Positions 21,685 to 29,174 of a stretch of DNA of 29,511 bases are shown here, one piece after another (positions within the stretch are counted from its first letter, which is position 1; each line of letters starts with the position of its first letter). Both the position numbers and the translations under genes were made by a program. The notes below the pieces were generated by a model. The model made no database searches. It was not told where the DNA came from and worked only from the letters and a program-made list of their open reading frames with translations. The stretch is taken from the IMG/VR virus record IMGVR_UViG_3300030328_002220, positions 1-29,511 of that record, one strand, 5' to 3'. The stretch comes from a virus.

Positions 21685-22551
21685 TTAAGAAACCGGATAA
21701 CTTCCGCTAAGAACTATCTTATTATTACTTCCAGTTGTAATTTCAGAAACTAAAAGAATAGAAGGACCGGCTGCTGCATCCCAAAGCCCCATTCGAATAG
21801 CTTGTTCTCCTGACTGTACAAGACCAACTGGCACATATCCTGCTGTTATACTAAAGGCTTGGCCAATACCACAATTTACTGTTGTAACAAGACTAGTTTG
21901 AGTTTTACAAGCTTCTGGTAATCCACCGATAAACACCTGGTTGCTGGCCGTCATACTTCCTTTGCTAGAAAGCTCAACCGTAAGATCAAAAAATAATCGA
22001 TTACCAACTTTTGTATAATTGCCAACCTGAGTATTATAAGCCTGGCTTCTATTTGTAATACTCAGGTCATCGCCTAAAGTAGGAGTAAAAGTCCCACTTG
22101 TTACTGCTGACGTTGATTCATTATTAGCAAGCGCGTCAACAACTGCTGCGCCACTGCCAGCACCATCTAAATAAACAAGCTTAGATTTCCCTGTAGCGAT
22201 AGTAATGTTTGCACCACTACCCTGGCTAATTGCAATAGACTGAGAACCCGTAGTGGCATTCTCTATAAACATTACGCGAGAAATTGTATTAGGCTCAATG
22301 GTTAAAGTTCTTGTAGCACTTAGCGTTGCACTGCTAGTAACTTTAAAATACATAGCTCTAGCAGGATCAGCAGAACCGTCTGCAACAGTTGTTGTGGCAT
22401 TAGCATCACTACCAAAACTAGCCTGTGTGCCGTAGCCAAAAGCATCCGCAATTAAACTAAGATTAGTATTAGTACTTGTACCCCAGGTTCCAGATTCAGA
22501 TCCGGTTTCTATCTCTTTAAGACGTAAATCGTTGTCATAACTCGCTGCCAT
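21685..22551 (-). CDS. Second tail fibre, same N-terminal anchor as the 607-aa fibre
   Basis: A 288-aa beta-rich protein. Residues 1-140 match the first 136 residues of the 607-aa fibre (TWGTSTNTNLSLI; DGSADPARAMYFK; ENATTGSQSIAISQGSGAN; VYLDGAGSGAAVVDA), while the C-terminal half is different and has NYTKVGNRLFFDLTVELSS, a pattern common in phage fibre tips. The shared part is probably the virion attachment domain and the variable part the receptor-binding or tip domain. RBS TTTAGGAG stands 8 nt before the ATG. The phage may therefore carry two kinds of fibre; which one binds the host receptor is not known. Confidence 0.8.
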   Translation of the reverse strand: MAASYDNDLRLKEIETGSESGTWGTSTNTNLSLIADAFGYGTQASFGSDANATTTVADGSADPARAMYFKVTSSATLSATRTLTIEPNTISRVMFIENATTGSQSIAISQGSGANITIATGKSKLVYLDGAGSGAAVVDALANNESTSAVTSGTFTPTLGDDLSITNRSQAYNTQVGNYTKVGNRLFFDLTVELSSKGSMTASNQVFIGGLPEACKTQTSLVTTVNCGIGQAFSITAGYVPVGLVQSGEQAIRMGLWDAAAGPSILLVSEITTGSNNKIVLSGSYPVS

Positions 22552-22566
22552 TACTTTGCTCCTAAA

Positions 22567-22617
22567 TTAGCTTGGGGGTGTGGGCCAATCACCTACTCCA
22601 TTTTTAGCTACTTGCAT
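22567..22617 (-). CDS. Possible 16-aa peptide
   Basis: The 78-bp gap between the 121-aa gene and the fibre contains the frame MQVAKNGVGDWPTPPS followed by TAA, with GGCGAG a few bases before the ATG. The VGDWPTPP motif looks protein-like, so this may be a minimal peptide or the remnant of a longer tail-associated protein. Without homologues it cannot be separated from chance. Confidence 0.22.
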   Translation of the reverse strand: MQVAKNGVGDWPTPPS

Positions 22618-22629
22618 AATCTCGCCCTG

Positions 22630-22995
22630 TTACTCTGCTCTTTCTCGGACAACCCAAGACGTTGTTTCTTCATTCCATTCATATAGATTGCCGTCGTTAG
22701 GCATTGCTGTTGGAGGCCCCCAAACACAACTATCTTCATCTAAGATCCAACTTGGGTAAGGTTTTGACTGATAAAAAGCATCTCTTGTTGCATCATAAAC
22801 AAACCCTGCCCCAGCATAGTTTTTACGAAGGGCTACACCACCATCAGGATTACCATCTTGTCCATAGTGGATACCTCTTCTCGTGTTATAGCTAGTTTGA
22901 ATCCACGTTCCTTCGCAATGTTCGTCAATAAAATCTTGCTCTGCGACAATAACGGTCGTCACAATTCCATCCTCAACTTTTGCAAAATGACTCAT
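22630..22995 (-). CDS. Tail-associated conserved phage protein, 121 aa
   Basis: It starts MSHFAKVEDGIVTTVIVAEQ and contains WIQTSYNTRRGIHYG, NPDGGVALRKNYAGAGFVYD, FYQSKPYPSWILDE and a final tryptophan-rich strand. This is a very recognisable small protein of marine myoviruses and podoviruses, particularly cyanophages, where it lies among tail and fibre genes; its function is unknown. A fold with short beta strands and repeated aromatic turns fits a structural or chaperone role for adjacent fibres. It begins 2 bp after the stop of the glycine-rich gene. Confidence 0.75.
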   Translation of the reverse strand: MSHFAKVEDGIVTTVIVAEQDFIDEHCEGTWIQTSYNTRRGIHYGQDGNPDGGVALRKNYAGAGFVYDATRDAFYQSKPYPSWILDEDSCVWGPPTAMPNDGNLYEWNEETTSWVVRERAE

Positions 22996-22997
22996 AA

Positions 22998-23936
22998 TTA
23001 GTTACTAAAAGTTCCGCTGGATGTAAACGTGTGATAGGTATAACCACCACTTTCAGCCACTGTACCACCAGTCGCTACTTGACTTCCTGAATATCTAATA
23101 ATTACCAGACCTGAACCTCCAGCTCCTGTATCACCTTGCCCTGCACGATTTCCAGCAGCACCTCCGCCTGATCCTGTATTAACAGTTCCAGCAACAGCAT
23201 CCGATGAAGTTGTACCACCCGCGTTTGAAATACCAGCCCTTCCTCCTCCACCAGTTCCGCCTAGCCCATGGCCTGTTGTCGTAGAATATCCACAGGCTCC
23301 ACCACCTCCAGCATAGACCCCAGAAACACCTGTCGATGTTGCAGATGCCCAAGCTGAATATGAACTTGTCCCTGCGCCTCCGTCACCGCCTTTAGCAGTT
23401 GCCGCATTCTCTCCAACAGCCCCAGCACCACCGCCTCCGCCGCCTCCAAATACACCGGGATTTGAAGGATCAACAGCATAAATGCCATCTCCTCCATCAT
23501 TCCCTTGACCTGAAGTCCCTGATCCTCCAGAAGCGTCACCGGTTGGAGCACCTGAGCTACCTCCACCCGAACCTCCAGTGCTACCTTGATAAATCGTGGG
23601 CCAGTCACCTCGCCCACCTCCGCCGCCGCCAACAGAAGTAGTGTCAATACCGGCAATCGTTGAAGATGTTCCGTTATTCCCCTGTTGTGATACGCTTGTG
23701 CCCACGGATATTGAAGCTCCTCCAGCACCGACTGTTATGGTGTGTGAGGCTCCGCCTGACACGGTAGCTGTGCTTGATACAACACCTCCGGCTCCTCCGC
23801 CTCCTGAACCAGCACCACCATAATCTTGTTTACCACCTGAAGCTCCTCCGGCAATAATCAGATATGTGATGTCAAGCGGTGTTCCCCGATTTGGGAAAGC
23901 ACCAAAACCAAGAACATTGTAGCCAAAACTACTCAT
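22998..23936 (-). CDS. Glycine-rich adhesin/receptor-binding protein, 312 aa
   Basis: After a short N-terminus and DITYLIIAGGASGG, nearly the whole protein is made of Gly-rich runs (GGAGSGGGGAGGVV; GGGGGGGAGAVGENAA; GGTGGGGRAG) ending in GAGGSGLVIIRYSG and a beta-rich tip with YTYHTFTSSGTFSN. The start YLIIAGG and end GLVIIRY are those of the glycine-rich phage domain related to tail-fibre adhesins, where polyglycine II helices pack into a sandwich, as in Salmonella phage S16 gp38. It likely binds the host surface or caps a fibre. Its start overlaps the 607-aa fibre stop by ATGA. Confidence 0.82.
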   Translation of the reverse strand: MSSFGYNVLGFGAFPNRGTPLDITYLIIAGGASGGKQDYGGAGSGGGGAGGVVSSTATVSGGASHTITVGAGGASISVGTSVSQQGNNGTSSTIAGIDTTSVGGGGGGRGDWPTIYQGSTGGSGGGSSGAPTGDASGGSGTSGQGNDGGDGIYAVDPSNPGVFGGGGGGGAGAVGENAATAKGGDGGAGTSSYSAWASATSTGVSGVYAGGGGACGYSTTTGHGLGGTGGGGRAGISNAGGTTSSDAVAGTVNTGSGGGAAGNRAGQGDTGAGGSGLVIIRYSGSQVATGGTVAESGGYTYHTFTSSGTFSN

Positions 23937-25756
23937 GCGTCATTTGCTGCGTCAGTGGTAAAAAACAGTTTAATACCTAACAACCTTGCGTCACCTGTTT
24001 GATCATCAGCAGATACATCACGCATGATTTGAAAATAGGTCATTGTGTCGGCAGCAGCATTAGCAATAGTGACCGCACCTGACGTCGCAGAAACAGTCAT
24101 GTCGTTAGAAGTTCCGCTAAAGGCTTTTGCGGTTGCTACCACGTTGGTTCCAAAAGCGGTGTTAATTGAGGCGTCATCTGCTATTGATCCTCCTGACAAG
24201 CCCCACGCCACGGTTCCTGTGTTTGTTCCTGTCACCGTCCAGAAGGCTTGAAATGTCACAGTGCCTTCGTTCCAACTCTTAGGAAAACAAACAGTGAACT
24301 GTGCGTTTTCGTCAGACGAAGCATCGAAATCTAAGCATTTAAGTTCTGGGCCATTTGCCAACTCCACTTGAGCTAAAGCTGCACAACCAGATGTTGAGTT
24401 TGGATACATGGCTGCAGCTGGAACGTAAATAGTCTCAAGCCCTGCTTGTTTTAAAACACCGACACCATCTAGCTTGTTTAGTTCTGCTGCTGTCGCAGTA
24501 ACATTAGTTCCACCAATATCGAGGGTAGTCATGCTGACTTCCCCTGCTACCGTTAAAACGCCATCTGCTACCGTTAATAAATCTGTGTCGTCAGTGTGGC
24601 CTATCGTTGTGCCATTAATAATGACGTTATCAACAGTCAGAGTCGTTAGTGTGCCTAAAGACGTAATATTAGATTGCGCTGCTCCTGTTACTGTGGCAGC
24701 AGTTCCTGAAACATTACCTGTTACATCACCTGTTAATGGCCCTGCAAAAGCATCTGCAGTTACAGTTCCATCAAAGAAAGCATCTTTGAATTCATTGTCA
24801 GACTTACCAAGATCAATAATATTATCTGTGCCGGGATACAACGCACCATCTTCAAGGATTAATTGCTTTTCATTCCCAGCATAAAAGTTAATCTTGTCAG
24901 CATCTTCAAAATCAATCTTAGTTTCGTTGTCTTCACCGATTTTTATATCGGTAGCAAGCAACGATGTAATACCCGTCTGTGCCGCATCTACACTTAATGT
25001 GTTAGTACTAAGGCTTAACCCTGTACCAGCCGACAAAGCTGTAGCTGACATAGGTATATTAGACAGGGTGTTATTAGACGCATTAATTGTTTTGTTGGTT
25101 AGTGTTTGTGTAGCACTGTCACCAACCAAATTACTTGTTGTTACTGGCAAAGTAAGCGTGACGTTTCCGCTGTAAGCAGCATGAGCGGCAGACTTTATTT
25201 CAGCGTAGTGGGCATTAGAAGATTCGCAATAAAATCTCATGTACGATGCTGACCCAGAATTTTTAAGATCAATCGCACCATTTGTAATTGAAACACCATT
25301 AGCCGCTGTGCCAACAGTAAAAGTACCGCCAACATCAAGGTCAACAAACGCATCAACAACCGCCGCGCCACTTCCTGCGCCATCCAAGTAAACGGCCTTC
25401 ACTCCACCAGCAGCGATAGTGACGTTTGCGCCACTACCTTGGCTGATAATGATAGATTGGCTACCGCTTGTAGCATTTTCAATAATCTGGAAGCGTTTTA
25501 TGGTATTCGGGCCAATCGTGATAGTACAGGCAGAGTCAAGCGTACCCGTGTACTTTAGGTACATTGCCCTTGCTGGGTCAGTTGATCCGTCTGCAACAGT
25601 TGATGTGTGGGTATCGGCATTAGTCGTAATAGCTTCAGTACCATAGCCCAATGCTTCGCCAATTAACTCAAGGCTAGTATTAGTAGTATTGCCCCAGTTT
25701 GAATCACCGTCTGCTGGCTCTGCTACTCTTAAATTATTTACAAATGTTGCTGCCAT
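23933..25756 (-). CDS. Tail fibre/appendage protein, 607 aa
   Basis: A long beta-rich protein. Residues 1-136 are the anchor shared with the 288-aa fibre. The shaft has motifs of phage fibres: SATQTLTNKTINASNNTLSN, DNIIDLGKSDNEFKDAFFDG (the repeat that attaches to a carboxy-terminal tip in many marine phages), and DGTVTADAFAGPLTGDVTGN followed by VSGTAATVTG. The C-terminal 160 residues are a separate Cys-containing beta domain (AALAQVELANGPELKCLDF, VTFQAFWTVTG), perhaps the tip. The start has no strong ribosome binding site and lies 3 bp from the 126-aa gene stop. Host recognition is likely and unproven. Confidence 0.83.
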   Translation of the reverse strand: MAATFVNNLRVAEPADGDSNWGNTTNTSLELIGEALGYGTEAITTNADTHTSTVADGSTDPARAMYLKYTGTLDSACTITIGPNTIKRFQIIENATSGSQSIIISQGSGANVTIAAGGVKAVYLDGAGSGAAVVDAFVDLDVGGTFTVGTAANGVSITNGAIDLKNSGSASYMRFYCESSNAHYAEIKSAAHAAYSGNVTLTLPVTTSNLVGDSATQTLTNKTINASNNTLSNIPMSATALSAGTGLSLSTNTLSVDAAQTGITSLLATDIKIGEDNETKIDFEDADKINFYAGNEKQLILEDGALYPGTDNIIDLGKSDNEFKDAFFDGTVTADAFAGPLTGDVTGNVSGTAATVTGAAQSNITSLGTLTTLTVDNVIINGTTIGHTDDTDLLTVADGVLTVAGEVSMTTLDIGGTNVTATAAELNKLDGVGVLKQAGLETIYVPAAAMYPNSTSGCAALAQVELANGPELKCLDFDASSDENAQFTVCFPKSWNEGTVTFQAFWTVTGTNTGTVAWGLSGGSIADDASINTAFGTNVVATAKAFSGTSNDMTVSATSGAVTIANAAADTMTYFQIMRDVSADDQTGDARLLGIKLFFTTDAANDA

Positions 25757-25759
25757 AAT

Positions 25760-26140
25760 TTATGCCGCTATGTCTGTCCAATTTGGTGTTTGTGAGTCAC
25801 TGACTGCTGACCAGCTAGGCGTTTGTGAATCACTGATCGCTGACCAATTCGGTGTTTGCGAATCACTAATTGACCCCCAAATGTTAATAACTCCAGCAGA
25901 ACCTGTTGCAGCTATCCCAGTAAGCTCTACCGTAATTCCTTCGCCTTGACCAATAGTTACTGAACCTACAGCAGAAGTTCCTGCAAGACCTGTAACCTCT
26001 ATGTCTTCTGCAATAGCAACAACAACACTACCTACAGATCCAGAAAGACCCGTAAAAGCTACATCCTGGTTATAACCACCAGAGTTGTAGGTTTGGGTTA
26101 TGCTGTTATAACCCCCAAAAAATATGGTTACATCGGCCAT
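25760..26140 (-). CDS. Structural protein with three SDSQTPNW repeats, 126 aa
   Basis: The N-terminal two thirds have small beta repeats of the type VTGLAGTSAVGSVTIGQGE. The last third has three copies of an 11-residue unit (SAISDSQTPSW and variants), ending in TDIAA. Marine phages often have such 'SQTPxW' proteins among head and tail genes. It is non-enzymatic and probably a minor virion or decoration protein. It shares one base with the stop of the 142-aa gene. The repeat is visible in the DNA as well (25778-25876). Confidence 0.72.
   Translation of the reverse strand: MADVTIFFGGYNSITQTYNSGGYNQDVAFTGLSGSVGSVVVAIAEDIEVTGLAGTSAVGSVTIGQGEGITVELTGIAATGSAGVINIWGSISDSQTPNWSAISDSQTPSWSAVSDSQTPNWTDIAA
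25778..25876 (-). repeat. 33-bp tandem repeat, three copies, inside a structural gene
   Basis: CCAATTTGGTGTTTGTGAGT at 25778, CCAGCTAGGCGTTTGTGAAT at 25811 and CCAATTCGGTGTTTGCGAAT at 25844 start successive 33-bp copies, equal to 11 codons each. The substitutions are mostly silent or conservative, so selection keeps the protein repeat. Copy number may vary by slippage or recombination. Confidence 0.85.
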
Positions 26141-26568
26141 TAGGCGATCCTAATTATCGCTGTAGCAGCAGCCGCTGCTGGAAACTGAATTGTAAAGTCT
26201 CCAGAAGAAGAAGCTTTATCGGCACCAAAATCTAAAACTAGTACCGCTTTATCAGAAACAGAGTCATTATAAATCAACGCACCTCTCGCTGTAATCGAAG
26301 AGCTAGAAAACGTCAAATCAGCAAAGTCTGTTATAGCAGTAGTGCCATCCGCTGATGGAGTTACATTGGTAAGAGCAGCACCTGCTGCGGTGTAACCAGT
26401 CCCAGAAACTTCGTTACTAGTGGTGTAAGCCGTAGTTCCTGCTCCTAAAGAAGCACTGCTTGTATATAAAGCCAGCTTAAATGTGTTACCACTGCTGTTA
26501 GTAAAATTATGTGTTCCTGTCAGTAATTCTGTTTTAAAAGACGTACACATTGCTTGAGTAATAGCCAT
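26140..26568 (-). CDS. Small beta-rich structural protein, 142 aa
   Basis: It begins MAITQAMCTSFKTELLTGTH, then NTFKLALYTSSASLGAGTTA, YTAAGAALTN, FADLTFSSSSITARGALIYN and KAVLVLDFG. This pattern (an N-terminal helix with TSFK-ELL, FKLALYTSSA, a strand with ARGALIYN) is a well-known small virion protein of many phages with no agreed role. It lacks signal or membrane segments. It overlaps its two neighbours by a single base each, so it is part of the tightly packed structural gene run. Confidence 0.78.
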   Translation of the reverse strand: MAITQAMCTSFKTELLTGTHNFTNSSGNTFKLALYTSSASLGAGTTAYTTSNEVSGTGYTAAGAALTNVTPSADGTTAITDFADLTFSSSSITARGALIYNDSVSDKAVLVLDFGADKASSSGDFTIQFPAAAAATAIIRIA

Positions 26569-26858
26569 TACAATTTCCTCAATATTTCCGCCATGTCATC
26601 ATGGCCTTGTTTTTTTAACTGGTTATAGAGCGTTGTTCTGTCACTTTCTACCGCTTGATTTAAAGCGTGAAAAATAACGTAAAACATACGTTCTTTAAAC
26701 GCTTCAGCTTGTTGCCTGATAATAGGATCTGCTGTATCAGCAATATTAATAATTTTATTTACCGCATTGGCTGATAACTCTTGCGTGTTATGCCCACGAT
26801 TCTGGGTAGTTTGAACATTAACTTCACCAGGAGACATATTGATTTCTATGTCAAACAT
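26568..26858 (-). CDS. Helical phage protein, 96 aa
   Basis: The N-terminus is beta-like (MFDIEINMSPGEVNVQTTQN). From residue 30 it is helical, with FKERMFYVIFHALNQAVES and TTLYNQLKKQGHDDMAEIL. The helical half resembles small internal or assembly proteins of phages. It has no known motif. It lies between the adaptor-like gene (2 bp from its stop) and the 142-aa structural gene (1-base overlap). The role may be head or tail assembly, by position only. Confidence 0.65.
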   Translation of the reverse strand: MFDIEINMSPGEVNVQTTQNRGHNTQELSANAVNKIINIADTADPIIRQQAEAFKERMFYVIFHALNQAVESDRTTLYNQLKKQGHDDMAEILRKL

Positions 26859-26860
26859 AA

Positions 26861-27502
26861 TTAGATCATGCCTCTTGCAATATCGCCTCTGTACTCATCT
26901 CTTCGACCATAGCCATCACCCATACCTGCTAATGATTTTAGAGCCATATCAAAGCGTTGTTGATACAAAGCAACTTCTTCAGGAACTTTAAGAAAAGTCG
27001 CTGCTTCTACTAAAGTTCCGTACAACATAGCGTCAGGCGCATTAATAGAAAGCCAGGTAGAAGTTCCGTCTGCGCCAGCAGTTAAAGATACAGGCCTATA
27101 TTTGTAATGAAGTTCTACGCTATAAGTTTGATCTGGCGTTGGAGCAATAATAAATGTGTCATCATCAAATGTAGCGTAATACTTAGGCTGGCCTGTAGTT
27201 GATGCATTTGTTGTGTAGTCTCGAATAAAAGACACATGCTTAAACAACAAATACGAATACACGTTGCTTGCAATAACAGCCAAGCTATAAGGGGCTAAAA
27301 AGTCATCAGGCATTGAAAGATAAGTATTACTAGAAGCTACTTGACCTGTTTGATTCTTTCTAAAAACAGGCATTTCTATGTTTTTAAGTATTCTTTCTTC
27401 TGCTTCTTTAATAAACGTAGGCAATGTAGAAACAAAAGTTGTTTCTGCTGTTTCACAGTAGTTTTGAACTGCTGTTTTTAATTGTGCATAGGTAAAACTC
27501 AT
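26861..27502 (-). CDS. Head-tail adaptor protein, SU10 adaptor/T7 gp11-like
   Basis: A 213-aa protein starting MSFTYAQLKTAVQNYCETAE with a long helix (FVSTLPTFIKEAEERILKNI), then YLSMPDDFLAPYSLAV, QPKYYATFDDDTFIIAP and YSVELHYKYRPVSL, ending with VEAATFLKVPEEVALYQQRF and a C-terminal helix. This order (N-terminal helix pair, central beta with LPDDFL, C-terminal helices) matches the adaptor family seen in podoviruses including SU10, which joins portal and nozzle. The nozzle gene of the window fits this call. The start overlaps the Zn-ribbon gene by 4 nt. Confidence 0.8.
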   Translation of the reverse strand: MSFTYAQLKTAVQNYCETAETTFVSTLPTFIKEAEERILKNIEMPVFRKNQTGQVASSNTYLSMPDDFLAPYSLAVIASNVYSYLLFKHVSFIRDYTTNASTTGQPKYYATFDDDTFIIAPTPDQTYSVELHYKYRPVSLTAGADGTSTWLSINAPDAMLYGTLVEAATFLKVPEEVALYQQRFDMALKSLAGMGDGYGRRDEYRGDIARGMI

Positions 27503-27837
27503 ACTGTCACCGTTACGGTTCCCACACTCGTTGTAGCTTTCAGCCCGTCAAAAGCTGAACCTATCGAGTCACCTGTTACCGTTATCATCTGGTTAGGGTT
27601 AATTGTCCGCACTACACCCGCTCCTGCAATAGATGAGGCGGATAAAGATGGTCTAGGATGTCTTAAAGCTTCAGGGTCAGCAAGATTTCTAGGCGGTTCG
27701 AGTTGCGGATGTTTAGGCTCATAACACTCAGAACAGACTCTAAATCCAGTCCATTCTTTTTTTAGTTTAGTGTATTTGTACCTGAAGCCACACCTGTCAC
27801 ATATGGCAACTGAATGTTTGCCAGATGCATAAGCCAT
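27499..27837 (-). CDS. Zn-ribbon structural protein, 112 aa
   Basis: The N-terminus has a CxxC pair C13-D-R-C16 and a second pair C35-S-E-C38, in CDRCGFRYKYTKLKKEW and FRVCSECYEPKHPQLEPP. This is a distinctive phage protein, common in the structural clusters of marine and soil phages. The C-terminal half is a beta strand-rich segment with hydrophobic and small residues. It likely binds zinc; it may be a scaffold-like or head-completion component. Its stop overlaps the adaptor start by 4 nt and its start shares one base with the stop of the 226-aa gene. Confidence 0.8.
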   Translation of the reverse strand: MAYASGKHSVAICDRCGFRYKYTKLKKEWTGFRVCSECYEPKHPQLEPPRNLADPEALRHPRPSLSASSIAGAGVVRTINPNQMITVTGDSIGSAFDGLKATTSVGTVTVTV

Positions 27838-28517
27838 TATGACCTCCTGGTAGAAGAAATGCCTGGGGCAATCTTCAAAGAAGCTCTACTCTCATCTTGG
27901 TCCGCTGCTCGTTGAAACTCTTCTTCGTAGAATCCTTTCAACATTTGAACTCTGTCAGGAGCTCTCTTCAAAGCAATGTAATAAGCAAGTCCTGCAGCAA
28001 GACAAGGATAGAACCTAAATGGCATATCAAGAGTATTGACACTGGCATCCGCATCTTCAATGCGAATTAATCTATTAATAACCAGTTTATCTGTGCTGTT
28101 TTCAGCAGCAGGCCAAAAATACAATCTAGGTGTGACTTGCTTGTCCAAGAACCATTGTGTAGGCCTGGCTTTGCTTGATTTGTTTGGAATATTCCAATAT
28201 CCAGATCGACTTAGCTGCTCCATCGAAATATCAGTTGTTGTGCTACCCTCAGTTCTTCTGAGGATAACATCAAGCACATCGATCGTCGTTGCAGTCAGAT
28301 CTAGGTATTCATCACCTTCCGTTACTGTGGTTGCTGAATTAGTAACGGTCCATTGGTTTAACCCACGGTTTGCCCAATCAGCGAACAGCAGGTTAAGGGA
28401 TCGCCTTGCGGTGACCCCGTCATACCCGGTGCGAAACTCAAGACCACATCGTTCAAATGCTTCTTCTATGTACTCCGCAACATCTGGCTCAAAATCTCTA
28501 GATCCCGATGTAGCCAT
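27837..28517 (-). CDS. Head-tail connector/adaptor protein, P22 gp4-like
   Basis: A 226-aa protein that begins with helix FEPDVAEYIEEAFERCGLEF, has TARRSLNLLFADWANRGLNQW, VTEGDEYLDLTATTIDVLDV and RPTQWFLDKQVTPRLYFWPA, and ends with helices (PCLAAGLAYYIALKRAPDRV). This order resembles the gp4-like head-completion family that forms the first ring below the portal in P22-like phages. It lies upstream of the Zn-ribbon gene and the SU10-like adaptor. The name is a family-level inference; the exact ring position is unknown. Confidence 0.78.
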   Translation of the reverse strand: MATSGSRDFEPDVAEYIEEAFERCGLEFRTGYDGVTARRSLNLLFADWANRGLNQWTVTNSATTVTEGDEYLDLTATTIDVLDVILRRTEGSTTTDISMEQLSRSGYWNIPNKSSKARPTQWFLDKQVTPRLYFWPAAENSTDKLVINRLIRIEDADASVNTLDMPFRFYPCLAAGLAYYIALKRAPDRVQMLKGFYEEEFQRAADQDESRASLKIAPGISSTRRS

Positions 28518-28529
28518 TCACCAATTCCT

Positions 28530-29153
28530 TTAAGAAAAGAATGTTGTCATTGCAGTTAAATCTGTCACTGCAGTAAAAGTTACATATCCGCCATCTTTAA
28601 ACAAAAGGCCATCATCTGGCACATCAGGGTAAGAGTTGGTACTTGCTCCAGCAACAGTAGCAAATTGCATAACAATTGTTCCTGTACCAGAACCTTCTCT
28701 AAACACAATGGTTGCTGCACCACTACCGTTTACTACATAGATACCTCGTAAACGACAACGTGCTGCTGATATAACACCGCAACAACTAGTGCCGGAACCC
28801 GCGCTAACATTACCCGCTGAAGAACCAGAAGTAGCTATCTGAGTCACTGTTTTAAAGAACTTAGTCCCCGTTGCAGTGGTAGAGTCAACTCCTGTAATTA
28901 CTTCAGTTTGAGCAGCACTAGACTCATCAGTGCCAGTAACCGTAAAAGTAATACCGGAATCATCACCGGCAGAAAGTATGGTGACATTTCTAGGAGAATC
29001 CATAGTAACGGATCCTCCACTAGCTAATGCGCCACCAATAGTTAAATTGGCGGCTCCGCTAATACTAGCGGCTGTAGAAATACCATCTGGGTCTGCGGCA
29101 GCAGCCGTTATAAAGCTGGATGTTACATCACTACCTGAACCTTTAAGGGTCAT
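28530..29153 (-). CDS. Ser/Gly/Thr-rich structural protein, 207 aa
   Basis: This beta-rich protein has SGGSVTMDSPRNVTILSAGD, then SGITFTVTGTDESSAAQTEV, FFKTVTQIATSGSSAGNVSA and an end domain with VPDDGLLFKDGGYVTFTAV. It resembles decoration or minor capsid proteins from marine phages in which 'SPRNVTIxSAGDDSGITFTVTG' is the hallmark. CC at residues 123-124 is unusual. No enzymatic motif was found. It is 21 bp from the partial gene at the right window edge and 12 bp from the connector gene. Confidence 0.75.
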   Translation of the reverse strand: MTLKGSGSDVTSSFITAAAADPDGISTAASISGAANLTIGGALASGGSVTMDSPRNVTILSAGDDSGITFTVTGTDESSAAQTEVITGVDSTTATGTKFFKTVTQIATSGSSAGNVSAGSGTSCCGVISAARCRLRGIYVVNGSGAATIVFREGSGTGTIVMQFATVAGASTNSYPDVPDDGLLFKDGGYVTFTAVTDLTAMTTFFS

Positions 29154-29174
29154 AACAAACTACCTCTCTTACAA

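Noticed and set aside
23261-23728. 155-aa frame within the glycine-rich adhesin gene
   Set aside because: Same strand, different frame, Leu/Glu-rich due to GC-rich Gly codons; it is a shadow of the adhesin.
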